47,858 nucleotides of DNA, from assembly GCA_945946605.1 (NCBI GenBank), contig CAMEWP010000002.1, forward strand, positions 1 through 47,858. Direction: 5' to 3'. This DNA comes from an uncultured Pseudobutyrivibrio sp. GTDB taxonomy: Bacteria > Bacillota > Clostridia > Lachnospirales > Lachnospiraceae. Shown piece after piece: positions 27,467-36,798 of the stretch. Every line of letters begins with the position of its first letter. Positions within the stretch are counted from its first letter, which is position 1. Both the position numbers and the translations under genes were made by a program. The notes under the pieces were generated by a model. It was not told the origin of the DNA and did no database searches. It saw only the letters and a list, made by a program, of their open reading frames with translations.

Positions 27467-29083
27467 ATGTCATATACGGCACTGTACAGAAAGTTCCGGC
27501 CTGCAGAGTTTGAGGATGTAAAAGGCCAGGATCATATTGTTACCACATTAAAAAATCAAATAAAAACAGACCGTATCGGGCATGCATACCTGTTTACCGG
27601 AACGAGAGGAACAGGAAAAACCACCGTTGCAAAGATATTTGCAAAGGCGGTAAACTGTGAGCATCCGGTGAATGGGAGCCCATGTAACAACTGCCCATCC
27701 TGCCAGAGGATTGCAGCAGGCAATTCCATGAATGTCATCGAGATTGATGCGGCGTCCAACAACGGTGTATCCAATATCAGAGATATTATTGAGGAAGTGG
27801 CTTATGCACCAACAGAGGGAAAGTATAAGGTCTATATCATCGATGAGGTGCATATGCTTTCCATTGGTGCTTTCAATGCCCTATTAAAGACCTTGGAGGA
27901 GCCGCCTGCCTATGTGATTTTTATTCTGGCCACCACGGAAGTTCATAAGATCCCCATCACCATCCTTTCCCGGTGTCAGAGATACGATTTTCACAGGATC
28001 TCCATTGATACCATATCTGATCGGCTGATGGAGCTGATGGAGAAGGAAGAGGTGTCGGTGGAGGAGAAGGCTATCCGCTATATTGCCAAGGCTGCGGACG
28101 GGTCGATGCGTGATGCGCTAAGTCTGCTGGATCAGTGTATTGCCTTTTACCTGGGGGAGACCCTGACCTATGATAATGTGCTGAAGGTGTTGGGAGCGGT
28201 GGACACAGAGGTGTTCAGCCGGCTGTTGGATCACCTGATGAAAGAAGATGTGGCAGGATGTATCGCCCTTCTTGAAGAGATGGTTGTTGAGGGAAGAGAT
28301 CTGGGGCAGTTTGTCATTGACTTTACCTGGTATCTCAGGAATCTGCTTCTGGTGAAGTCGGGAGATCACATGGAGGATGTGCTGGATGTGTCCAGCGATC
28401 ATCTTGCTGTGCTGAAACAGGAAGCGGCCCGGATAGAGGATCAGGTGCTGATGCGCTATATTCGGATCTTTTCGGAACTTTCCAATCAGCTGAAATATGC
28501 ATCCGGCAAGAGAGTTCTGGTGGAGATCGCACTGATCAAACTCTGCAGACCCCAGATGGAGGAAGATTACAGTTCTCTGGTGCAGCGGGTTTCTTCCATG
28601 GAGACAAAATTAGAGCAGGGAATTCCGGTTATGGCATCCCCGGCAGCAGGAGCCGGCGTATCCGCCGATCAGGGTGCAGCCGCCGGCAAGGTAAAGAAAA
28701 AGGAACTGCCAAAGGCTATGCCGGAGGAGATCCAACAGGTGGCAAAGGACTGGCCTGCCATTATGGGTCAGACCCAGGGATTGCTGCGGATTACCTTAAG
28801 CAAGGCACTGGTGACCGTCAATGAAGCCAATGAACTGGTGCTGGTATTTCATGAACCCCCCGGAAGCCGGGAGTGCTCCGGCGATATTTTAAAGAATACA
28901 GGTGCCCTGAAGGAACTGGAACAGATCATTGAGGAGCATGTAGGAAAGAGTGTGCCGGTGGTGGTGGAGATCAACGATACAGGAGCATCCAATGAGCAGA
29001 GCTATACGGATGTGGTGGATTTTTTTGCACAGACTGCACACATAGATATCGAAACAGAAGATATGGAAGAGGATCCATTTTAG
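27467..29083 (+). CDS. dnaX: DNA polymerase III subunits gamma/tau
   Basis: 'YTALYRKFRPAEFEDVKGQDHIVTTLKNQIKTDRIGHAYLFTGTRGTGKTTVAKIFAKAVNC', Zn-binding 'CNNCPSC', 'IIDEVHMLS'. Confidence 0.97.
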   Translation: MSYTALYRKFRPAEFEDVKGQDHIVTTLKNQIKTDRIGHAYLFTGTRGTGKTTVAKIFAKAVNCEHPVNGSPCNNCPSCQRIAAGNSMNVIEIDAASNNGVSNIRDIIEEVAYAPTEGKYKVYIIDEVHMLSIGAFNALLKTLEEPPAYVIFILATTEVHKIPITILSRCQRYDFHRISIDTISDRLMELMEKEEVSVEEKAIRYIAKAADGSMRDALSLLDQCIAFYLGETLTYDNVLKVLGAVDTEVFSRLLDHLMKEDVAGCIALLEEMVVEGRDLGQFVIDFTWYLRNLLLVKSGDHMEDVLDVSSDHLAVLKQEAARIEDQVLMRYIRIFSELSNQLKYASGKRVLVEIALIKLCRPQMEEDYSSLVQRVSSMETKLEQGIPVMASPAAGAGVSADQGAAAGKVKKKELPKAMPEEIQQVAKDWPAIMGQTQGLLRITLSKALVTVNEANELVLVFHEPPGSRECSGDILKNTGALKELEQIIEEHVGKSVPVVVEINDTGASNEQSYTDVVDFFAQTAHIDIETEDMEEDPF

Positions 29084-29179
29084 GAGAATCTTTTGATCTG
29101 ATCTTTTAAATATCAACAAAAGATCATAAAAATACAATAACATACAATGAAAATGTAAAGAAAACAGGAGGATTCAGAT

Positions 29180-29527
29180 ATGGCAAAGAGAGGCGGATTT
29201 CAGGGCGGCGGTATGCCGGGAAATATGAGCAATCTGATGAAGCAGGCACAGAGAATGCAGCGTCAGATGGAAGAAGCCAGCAAGGAATTGGAAGAAAAGG
29301 AAGTAACAGCAACTGCGGGAGGCGGTGCTGTGGAGGTAACGGTGTCCGGTAAGAAGGAGATCACAAAGGTGAAACTGGCTGAGGAAGTGGTGGATCCGGA
29401 TGACATCGAGATGTTGGAAGATCTGATCATGGCTGCAACCAATGAGGCATTGCGTCAGATGGACGAGATTTCCCAGGCATCCATGGCAAAGATTACCGGC
29501 GGTTTAGGCGGCGGTATGCCATTCTAA
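29180..29527 (+). CDS. YbaB/EbfC family nucleoid-associated protein
   Basis: '[46 protein letters not shown]', between dnaX and recR as usual. Confidence 0.96.
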   Translation: MAKRGGFQGGGMPGNMSNLMKQAQRMQRQMEEASKELEEKEVTATAGGGAVEVTVSGKKEITKVKLAEEVVDPDDIEMLEDLIMAATNEALRQMDEISQASMAKITGGLGGGMPF

Positions 29528-29557
29528 ATCGGAAAAGCCATCAGGAAGAGGTAAGTT

Positions 29558-30154
29558 ATGGAGTACTACAGCAATCAGATCAGCCGTCTGATTTCCGAGT
29601 TGTCCACATTGCCGGGCATTGGAGCCAAATCGGCCCAGCGCCTGGCTTTTCATATCCTGCATATGCCGGTGGAAGAAGTGGAACAGCTGTCGGAGGCCAT
29701 CATTGACGCCCGTAAAAATGTGCATTACTGCAAAGAGTGTTTTTCTCTGACAGATAACGAAGTCTGCCCCATCTGCAGCAATCCAAAACGCAACAAGCGT
29801 CAGATCATGGTGGTGGAAGATACCAGAGATCTGGCTGCATATGAAAAAACCGGAAAGTATGAGGGGGTTTACCATGTGCTTCACGGTGCAATTTCACCTA
29901 TGCAGGGAATCGGACCGGGAGATATTAAGTTGAAGGAACTGATGCAGCGGCTGCAGCAGGATGTGGATGAGGTGATCATTGCCACCAATTCCAGTCTGGA
30001 GGGAGAAACCACAGCCATGTACATCAGCAAACTCATCAAACCCACAGGGATCAAGGTGACGCGTATCGCCAGCGGAGTACCGGTGGGCGGTGATCTGGAA
30101 TACATCGATGAGGTGACGCTGCTTCGGGCACTGGAAGGGCGTACAGAACTCTGA
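29558..30154 (+). CDS. recR: Recombination protein RecR
   Basis: '[24 protein letters not shown]', zinc finger '[18 protein letters not shown]', Toprim '[14 protein letters not shown]'. Confidence 0.97.
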   Translation: MEYYSNQISRLISELSTLPGIGAKSAQRLAFHILHMPVEEVEQLSEAIIDARKNVHYCKECFSLTDNEVCPICSNPKRNKRQIMVVEDTRDLAAYEKTGKYEGVYHVLHGAISPMQGIGPGDIKLKELMQRLQQDVDEVIIATNSSLEGETTAMYISKLIKPTGIKVTRIASGVPVGGDLEYIDEVTLLRALEGRTEL

Positions 30155-30162
30155 TCATGAAA

Positions 30163-30200
30163 GGGACAGGAGACGAAAAAATCTCATGTCCCATTTTTTT
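30163..30200 (+). terminator. Rho-independent terminator after recR
   Basis: GGGACAGGAGA-CGAAAAAA-TCTCATGTCCC-ATTTTTTT. Confidence 0.88.
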
Positions 30201-30297
30201 GCGGTAATCTGCTTTTTTTTACATAATCTGATAGTCAAAAATAGTAGTGTGTAACAAAGCATATAAATCTGGGACCACGCAAAACAGGAGGCCTGGT

Positions 30298-31755
30298 ATG
30301 ATAGAAATTACACATGCACCGGATGAGAGAAAAGAGCGGACGCGGAGGATACCAAAGAATATCCGCCAGATTGGAAATGTGGGCGGATATGGAAAGATCT
30401 ATATGGAGGACATGGTTTATCAGTTTCTTCAGGAAGGCGGTATTGAGGAAGGTCAGAATCTGGTGACCTATCTTTTGCTGGGGGAGGATTTTTACCAGAA
30501 CGAGGAGCAATATCTGTTTATCCGGGGTGCCATGGAACTGGAAGGCATTGCCTACAGACGGGATTTCCCGGTTTTTACAGAGGAGATCTGGAATCAGATT
30601 GCCGGCACCATGCGGCGCCATTTTCATGAGGAAAAGATCTTAGGCTGGGCCGTGAACCGGAAGGGCAGCCGGCTGGACTACTGCAGTGACATGGAAAATA
30701 TCTGCCGCCGTCATTTTCATGGGGAAAATCAGATGGTGCTGTTTTTTGATACGGTGGATCACGATGAGATGATCTATCTTTGTCACGACGGGAGGTTTGT
30801 GAAAAAGGAAGGATATCACATATATTATGAAAAAAATACAGCTCTTGCAGAGTATCTGACGGACTATCATGACAGAAAAGAAAATCTGGCAGCAAAGCGC
30901 CAGCAGGAGCAGCGCCGGATGGAACAGCGGATGTTGGAGGAAAGCAGTGCATCCTGGTCCTGGAGAGCTGAGCAGGAAAGTAAGCCGGCAGTTGTCCGGA
31001 CGCAGGATGATGTCGGTAATGATACCCGCAATGATACCCACAATGATGCCCGCAGCCAGGCCGGAAGAGAACTTGAGAAAAGATTTTACCAGGAAGCCGG
31101 GAGTGGGGATACGGCAGGCCGGGAACCGGATAGGGCAGGACGAGGACAGGATACGGCAGGATGGGAACAGGATACGGTGTCCCGCTATCGGGATCTGCTG
31201 CGGGAGAAGGAGCGTGCGCCGGTGGGAAGCTGGAGAAAAGCAGGGGTATCGGTGGCGGTACTTTTGCTGGTGATACTGGCAGCCTTTGCTCTGGGAAATT
31301 ATGTTCAGCTTGCGGATATGGAAGATGCGGTGGATGCCCTGGCAAAACAGCAGGCCCAGGAAGAAGTGATGGAAACCATCAGTCAGAAGGCAGGGGAATT
31401 GACGGACGCCACGGATACGACACAGGAGGACGGGCAAACTGCGCCGGAGAATACGGCGGATGGTGTAACAGGGAATGACAGTGCCCAGAATACCGGCGAA
31501 AACACCGGTGAAAATCCAGGTGGAAATACCGGAACGAATACGGCGGATCAGCCCGCAGAACAGCCCGTTGCTGCAGAAACCAATCCCTATCTTGCCCAGG
31601 GATATTATATTGTGCAGCAGGGGGATAAACTTTTAGATATCAGCCGGAAGGTCTACGGGACAGAAGATATGGTTGCCGCCATCTGTGAGGCAAATAAAAT
31701 TACGGACATCAACCACATTCAGGTGGGAGATAAACTGACATTGCCGCCCCGGTAA
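30298..31755 (+). CDS. Single-pass membrane protein with cytoplasmic N-domain, repetitive linkers and C-terminal LysM domain; ORF open from 30247
   Basis: TM 'VSVAVLLLVILAAFALGNYV'; C-terminal LysM 'YYIVQQGDKLLDISRKVYGTEDMVAAICEANKITDINHIQVGDKLTLP'; RBS AGGAGG upstream of 30298. Confidence 0.82.
   Translation: MIEITHAPDERKERTRRIPKNIRQIGNVGGYGKIYMEDMVYQFLQEGGIEEGQNLVTYLLLGEDFYQNEEQYLFIRGAMELEGIAYRRDFPVFTEEIWNQIAGTMRRHFHEEKILGWAVNRKGSRLDYCSDMENICRRHFHGENQMVLFFDTVDHDEMIYLCHDGRFVKKEGYHIYYEKNTALAEYLTDYHDRKENLAAKRQQEQRRMEQRMLEESSASWSWRAEQESKPAVVRTQDDVGNDTRNDTHNDARSQAGRELEKRFYQEAGSGDTAGREPDRAGRGQDTAGWEQDTVSRYRDLLREKERAPVGSWRKAGVSVAVLLLVILAAFALGNYVQLADMEDAVDALAKQQAQEEVMETISQKAGELTDATDTTQEDGQTAPENTADGVTGNDSAQNTGENTGENPGGNTGTNTADQPAEQPVAAETNPYLAQGYYIVQQGDKLLDISRKVYGTEDMVAAICEANKITDINHIQVGDKLTLPPR
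31108..31191 (+). repeat. 21-bp degenerate intragenic repeat (4 units; heptapeptide DTAGREP/DRAGRGQ/DTAGWEQ/DTVSRYR)
   Basis: Units start GATACGGCAG/GATAGGGCAG/GATACGGCAG/GATACGGTGT at 31108, 31129, 31150 and 31171. Confidence 0.75.
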
Positions 31756-31794
31756 TTGCTGTCTCGGTAGTTGTCGCCCCGGCAATTCCCGGAT

Positions 31795-32346
31795 TTATGA
31801 GGGAAGAAACCGGATCCCGGCATGGATAGCGGCCAGAATGGACTCCATCAGCTGATCTAATGGGACAGGACGGCCGCCTTTGTTCCATCTGGGAAGGATG
31901 GACATGATGGCAAAATATCCGTATTCCATAATGTACTGGTATTTTGCGTCGTGCTCTGAGAGTGCTTCCCGGAAATTATCCATGGTGCCCTGATAAAGTT
32001 TTCCTGCAAAGGTGGGATCCCCGTTTTCTCCTAAAAGGTAATCCAGATACTTTTCGCAGGAGAAGTAGGCATTGGGAAACCCGTCTACGATCATCATATG
32101 CAGCTCGTCTATTTTTTTGTGGAAGACCACATATTCGTTGAGAGAATCCAGAAAGATCTGTATCACATTTTGTTCTAACTGATCTAACACATCATAAATA
32201 TCCGTAAAATATTCATAAAAGGTGGAACGATTATAGCCTGCTAAGGCAGACAGTTCACCGATGGTAATATTCTGGATGGGCTTGGTCTGATAAAGCTGCC
32301 AGAAAGCATCCAGATAATTATTTTTTGTGAGTTCTTTTTTTCCCAT
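31795..32346 (-). CDS. TetR/AcrR family transcriptional regulator
   Basis: N-terminal HTH 'TKNNYLDAFWQLYQTKPIQNITIGELSALAGYNRSTFYEYFTDIYDVL'. Confidence 0.9.
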   Translation of the reverse strand: MGKKELTKNNYLDAFWQLYQTKPIQNITIGELSALAGYNRSTFYEYFTDIYDVLDQLEQNVIQIFLDSLNEYVVFHKKIDELHMMIVDGFPNAYFSCEKYLDYLLGENGDPTFAGKLYQGTMDNFREALSEHDAKYQYIMEYGYFAIMSILPRWNKGGRPVPLDQLMESILAAIHAGIRFLPS

Positions 32347-32380
32347 AATATATCATCCTTATCTGCAGATCACTTCTTTT

Positions 32381-32408
32381 CCGACAACCGAAAAGGGATT
32401 GTCGGTTG
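32381..32408. promoter_or_regulatory. Candidate TetR-family operator (inverted repeat)
   Basis: CCGACAA (32381-32387) / TTGTCGG (32399-32405), 11-bp spacer, with a second overlapping pair CAACCG/CGGTTG, in the divergent intergenic region. Confidence 0.65.
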
Positions 32409-32434
32409 ATTCCGGATGCCGGTGTTTCTATAAT
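32406..32434 (+). promoter_or_regulatory. Sigma-70 promoter for the membrane hydrolase gene
   Basis: TTGATT (32406-32411), 17 bp, TATAAT (32429-32434); the -35 abuts the inverted repeat. Confidence 0.7.
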
Positions 32435-32491
32435 AAAATACAACAAGGTGTCGGATTTTTCAAGGCGCAGAAAATAGAATGGAGGAATCAT

Positions 32492-34054
32492 ATGGAAGGA
32501 TTTTTTCAGACAGCCTGTTTTATTATGCTTGCAGTGAATCTGTTCTGCGGGGCAACAGTGGCTGTGTATTATCTGGTGAAAAAGGAGAGCAGATTTTTTA
32601 ATTTTGCCGGAGTGGTATGGCTTTTGGCTATGTTCTGTAACATGGCGCTGACACTGGGAACACAAAAAAGCGGTGTTCTTTGCTTTCTTACCATGTTTTG
32701 TCCGGTGCTGCTGACCATGATGAACGGCATGCTGTCTTCTAACACCGAGAGGCCTACTATGAGCCGGGTTTTACAGGTGGGAGCGGTACTTTACTATGTT
32801 TATGGAGCTTTTTACAGTTATTATCTGTGGAACGATCAGCGCTTTGCGCCGGCAGAGAACACCAAAACCGGCTGGGTGGGACTGATCCTGTACCTGGTGT
32901 TCTATCTGTTTGTTATGCTGGTTTTTCTGGCCTATTCCACAAGAGAAGTTTATATCTCTGAGCTGACCATGACATCGGTGTTTTCGTTTTTGTCCTTTGG
33001 AACCATGGCACTTCCCGTCTGGGCATGGTCCGCATCCATCGGTCTGATTCGCCGGTTTATGGGAAATGGATTTGTGGTGCCGGCAGCAGTGATCGGGATG
33101 GTAATGCTGATCACAGTGGCCATGGGCATGACACCTTTTTTGGCGCTGCCAAATGCCCTGAAGAATGCGGATAAAGCATTCCGTCGGGTATATCCTTCTA
33201 CGGAAGAGGATGAGCAAAATGCTACTGCGGGAAAAAAAGCCGTAAACATCTCTGTTCCCAAAATGGTATTTGGCGGAACGGAAACAGGAAATGTGGTGAC
33301 AAAGGATGTCAAGTGGATGGATTTTACCTTTGCAAAGGAAGGAAAGGATCCGGAAACATTTGAGCTGGATTATGATATGTATAAGGCAGCCGGAGAGGAA
33401 GGACCTACACCGGTGCTGGTGCGGATCCATGGCAGCGGCGGAAGAAAGGGAACCCGCAACAACGCCCTGATGAGCCAGACCATTGCATCCGCGGGGTATA
33501 CGGTATTTGACCTGAATTACGGAAATGAAAGAAGAAAACCCACCAACGACGAACTGACGGAAAACATTTGTATTTTCCTGGATTATCTGTATGAAAACAG
33601 GGAGAAACTTCAGATCGATACGGATCAGATCTTTCTTTCCGGTATGTCCCGGGGAGGAAAGATGGCGCTGAAAGCCACTATTTGCTGGGCAAATAACAGC
33701 AGCCATGATCTTTACCATAAAATTACTATCCGGGGATGTATCAGCTGCTGGGGATTTATGAATGATGTGTTCAGAAGGACCGGTTCCGAGCGGATCGTAT
33801 CGGAGGAAGAGCTGACAGCACAATTGCCGGATATGCTGTTCATTGATACCACCAATGACGGTTCTGTCCAGGGCGGACTGATGATGGAAGGATTTCTTCA
33901 CAGCCTTGGTGTGAAGGCCGCAAATATTGAACTGCGCTATGCGATGCACTCTGCGGACATTTACTATTATGGTCTTTGGGGTCAGATGACCGTGATGTAT
34001 CTTCTCCGGTTTATGAAGGATCGGGTAGCTGCAAGCAAACAAAAGGAAAACTAA
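32492..34054 (+). CDS. Polytopic membrane protein with C-terminal alpha/beta-hydrolase (esterase-like) domain; ORF open from 32327
   Basis: N-terminal half strongly hydrophobic (about 7 helices); C-terminal 'VLVRIHGSGGRKGTRNN...DQIFLSGMSRGGKMALKA' (oxyanion HG and GxSxG). Confidence 0.78.
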   Translation: MEGFFQTACFIMLAVNLFCGATVAVYYLVKKESRFFNFAGVVWLLAMFCNMALTLGTQKSGVLCFLTMFCPVLLTMMNGMLSSNTERPTMSRVLQVGAVLYYVYGAFYSYYLWNDQRFAPAENTKTGWVGLILYLVFYLFVMLVFLAYSTREVYISELTMTSVFSFLSFGTMALPVWAWSASIGLIRRFMGNGFVVPAAVIGMVMLITVAMGMTPFLALPNALKNADKAFRRVYPSTEEDEQNATAGKKAVNISVPKMVFGGTETGNVVTKDVKWMDFTFAKEGKDPETFELDYDMYKAAGEEGPTPVLVRIHGSGGRKGTRNNALMSQTIASAGYTVFDLNYGNERRKPTNDELTENICIFLDYLYENREKLQIDTDQIFLSGMSRGGKMALKATICWANNSSHDLYHKITIRGCISCWGFMNDVFRRTGSERIVSEEELTAQLPDMLFIDTTNDGSVQGGLMMEGFLHSLGVKAANIELRYAMHSADIYYYGLWGQMTVMYLLRFMKDRVAASKQKEN

Positions 34055-34100
34055 TAAAAAACAAAAAATGATAAGTACCATCAGGAAAAGGGGAAAGAGT

Positions 34101-34376
34101 ATGAAAATTCAAAAAGCCGCATCTGCCGGCACTATGGAATCCAGCGACATTATGATCACGATTTTGCCGTCTCAGGAGGAAAAAATTGAAATTGATCTGA
34201 ATTCCAATGTGCAGAAGCAGTTTGGACGGCAGATCTGTTCGGTGATCAAAGAGGAGTTAAAACAGGCAGGTATCACGGCTGCAACGGTACGGGCGGTGGA
34301 TAAAGGAGCGCTGGACTGCACCATCCGGGCCAGAATGGATGCAGCCATTGCCCGGGCCTGTGGGGAGGAAAACTAA
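34101..34376 (+). CDS. citD: Citrate lyase acyl carrier protein (gamma)
   Basis: 'MKIQKAASAGTMESSDIMI' prosthetic-group Ser motif AGTxESSD; first gene of a cit cluster. Confidence 0.95.
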   Translation: MKIQKAASAGTMESSDIMITILPSQEEKIEIDLNSNVQKQFGRQICSVIKEELKQAGITAATVRAVDKGALDCTIRARMDAAIARACGEEN

Positions 34377-35272
34377 TGGATGAATATTTGCTTCGTACAA
34401 TGATGTTTGTTCCAGGAAATAATCCCGGAATGATACGGGATGCGGGAATTTATGGAAGTGACGCCGTAATGTTTGATCTGGAAGACAGTGTGGCAGTAGA
34501 TCAGAAGGATGCGGCAAGGTTTCTGGTACGGGAAGCTCTGGCTACACTGGAGTATGATGTTCCCCTGCTGGTTGTCAGGATCAACGATCCCAGAACAGCC
34601 TGGGGGAAGGCTGATCTGGAGGCCATTGTGCCCCTGGGAAGAGCGGCCATCCGTCTGCCAAAAACGGAAACAGCAGAAGATGTACGCTACTGTGCACAGA
34701 TCATAGAGGAGATTGAGAAAGCCTCCGGTCTTGCGGCAGGGACCACAAAAATGATGGCAGCGGTGGAAAGTGCGGAAGGTGTTTTGAATGCCAGGGAGAT
34801 TGCCTGCGCATCTCCAAGACTGATGGGTATTGCCCTTGGAGCGGAAGATTATGTAACCAATTTAAAGACCACCCGAAGCCCGGAAGGAACAGAATTGATG
34901 TTTGGCCGTTCCATGATCCTGCATGCAGCACGGGCGGCAGGGATTGCAGCCATCGATACGGTGTACAGTGATGTGGATAATGAGGAAGGGCTTCGGGCTG
35001 AGACAGAGCTGATCCATCAGTTGGGATTTGATGGCAAGAGCGTGATCAATCCCAGACAGATTTCCGTGATCCATGAGGTGTTTACGCCATCCGAAAAGGA
35101 GGTTCAGAAGGCGCTGGCTGTGATGGATGCCATACGGGAAGCCAATGCCAAGGGCAGCGGTGTCATATCACTGAATGGTAAAATGATCGACAAGCCGGTG
35201 GTAGAACGGGCAAAAAGAGCGTTGCGTTTAGCAGCGGCCATGGGAACATATCCGGAGGAGGAGTTAGGATGA
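34376..35272 (+). CDS. citE: Citrate lyase beta subunit (citryl-ACP lyase)
   Basis: 'LLRTMMFVPGNNPGMIRDAGIYGSDAVMFDLEDSVAVDQKDAAR', 'MAAVESAEGVLNAREIA', 'GAEDY'. Confidence 0.96.
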   Translation: MDEYLLRTMMFVPGNNPGMIRDAGIYGSDAVMFDLEDSVAVDQKDAARFLVREALATLEYDVPLLVVRINDPRTAWGKADLEAIVPLGRAAIRLPKTETAEDVRYCAQIIEEIEKASGLAAGTTKMMAAVESAEGVLNAREIACASPRLMGIALGAEDYVTNLKTTRSPEGTELMFGRSMILHAARAAGIAAIDTVYSDVDNEEGLRAETELIHQLGFDGKSVINPRQISVIHEVFTPSEKEVQKALAVMDAIREANAKGSGVISLNGKMIDKPVVERAKRALRLAAAMGTYPEEELG

Positions 35273-36795
35273 TGGAAAAGGAAGGCAGTGGAAATTATCC
35301 CGGTGTATATGGGGAATTTCGGGAAGAAAATGCAAAGAAGAGCAGTATGACGCTGAAGGAGAGATCCCTTCATTCGCCGAAGGTGCTGAAATCCATTCGG
35401 GAGGCTGTTGAACGCGTTGGCTTAAAGGACGGCATGACCATTTCTTTCCACCACCATTTCCGTAATGGAGACGAAGTGGTCAATCAGGTGATGGATGTGA
35501 TCGCGGAAATGGGGATCAAAGATCTGACCATTATGGCCTCCAGTCTGAATGAAGTCCATGCACCGCTGATCAAACATATCAAAAACGGTGTGGTGAGAAG
35601 GATTGAGACTAGCGGTATGCGGGGAGAACTGGCAGAGGAGATCAGCCGGGGACTGATGGATCAGCCGGTGATTTTCCGCAGTCATGGAAACCGTGCATAT
35701 GCCATCTCAACCGGTCAGGTCAAGATCGACGTGGCATTTCTCGGGGCTCCCAGCAGTGATCCTTTCGGAAACTGCAACGGCTACAGCAGGGAGGATGACA
35801 ACAGTATTTCCTGCGGATCTTTGGGATATGCCAAATGTGATGCAGAGTTTGCAGACAAAGTGGTGATCCTTACCAATAACATCGTGCCTTATCCTAATGC
35901 GCCCTTTGCCATTGCGGAGGAATTTGTGGATTATGTGGTGCTGTTGGAACGCATTGGGGATCCGAAAGGGATCATGTCCGGCGCCACCCGGTATACGAAA
36001 AATCCGAAGGAACTGGTGATCGCCCGTCAGGCAGCGGATGCCATTGAGGCCAGCGGATTGTTAAGGAAGGGATTTTCCATGCAGATGGGAAGCGGAGGGG
36101 CATCCCTGGCAGTCACCAGATTTCTGGAAGAGAAGATGGAAGAGAAGGGAATCTGGGCAAGTTTTGCCCTGGGAGGAATCACCGGAAGCATGGTGGAACT
36201 TTTTAAAAAGGGCTATGTGAGAAGAATCCTGGATGTGCAGAGTTTTGACCTGGTTGCAGCCCAGTCCCTGAAGGAAAATCGTTTCCATCAGCAGATTTCA
36301 GCCCAGTATTATGCCAGCCCGGCAAATGAAGGAACTGCCGTGAATCAGCTGGATATTGCAGTGCTTTCCGCGTTGGAAGCAGACGTGGATTTCAATGTAA
36401 ATGTGCTGACCGGTGCGGACGGGGCCATCCGGGGAGCCATTGGTGGGCATCAGGATGCAGCAGCGGGAGCAGCACTTACTGTGATCGTGTGTCCTCTCAC
36501 CAGAGGAAGAATTCCATGTATTGTGGACCGGGTATCTACCCTGGTTACTCCGGGAAGTACGGTGGATATGATCGTTACGGAATTTGGTGTTGCAGTAAAT
36601 CCCCGAAGGAAAGAACTGAAAGAACGCCTGGAAAAAGCCGGAATTAAGACAAAGGACATTCACGAATTCCGGAATATGGCGGTAAACTATACAGGACAGG
36701 GAGATCCTATTGCATACACGGATAAGGTGGTAGGGATCGTAACCTATCGAGACGGATCTGTTATTGACCGGATCTATCAGTTGGCGGAAGAGTAA
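35269..36795 (+). CDS. citF: Citrate lyase alpha subunit (citrate:acetyl-ACP transferase)
   Basis: 'LKDGMTISFHHHFRNGDEVVNQVM', 'GAPSSDPFGNCNGY'. Confidence 0.95.
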   Translation: MMEKEGSGNYPGVYGEFREENAKKSSMTLKERSLHSPKVLKSIREAVERVGLKDGMTISFHHHFRNGDEVVNQVMDVIAEMGIKDLTIMASSLNEVHAPLIKHIKNGVVRRIETSGMRGELAEEISRGLMDQPVIFRSHGNRAYAISTGQVKIDVAFLGAPSSDPFGNCNGYSREDDNSISCGSLGYAKCDAEFADKVVILTNNIVPYPNAPFAIAEEFVDYVVLLERIGDPKGIMSGATRYTKNPKELVIARQAADAIEASGLLRKGFSMQMGSGGASLAVTRFLEEKMEEKGIWASFALGGITGSMVELFKKGYVRRILDVQSFDLVAAQSLKENRFHQQISAQYYASPANEGTAVNQLDIAVLSALEADVDFNVNVLTGADGAIRGAIGGHQDAAAGAALTVIVCPLTRGRIPCIVDRVSTLVTPGSTVDMIVTEFGVAVNPRRKELKERLEKAGIKTKDIHEFRNMAVNYTGQGDPIAYTDKVVGIVTYRDGSVIDRIYQLAEE

Positions 36796-36798
36796 GAG

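Noticed and set aside
28690-28710. Possible dnaX -1 programmed frameshift site (AAGAAAAAGG)
   Set aside because: In frame it reads G AAA AAG, not the A AAA AAG heptamer, and I see no convincing downstream stem-loop or nearby -1 stop.
31018-31053. 12-bp repeats AATGATACCCGC x3 as a regulatory array
   Set aside because: They lie in frame inside the LysM gene and encode an Asn-Asp-rich linker, so coding low complexity is the simpler explanation.
32771-34081. 436-aa minus-strand ORF opposite the membrane hydrolase
   Set aside because: Low-complexity His/Cys/Gln-rich antisense translation; the plus-strand protein has clear TM and hydrolase motifs.
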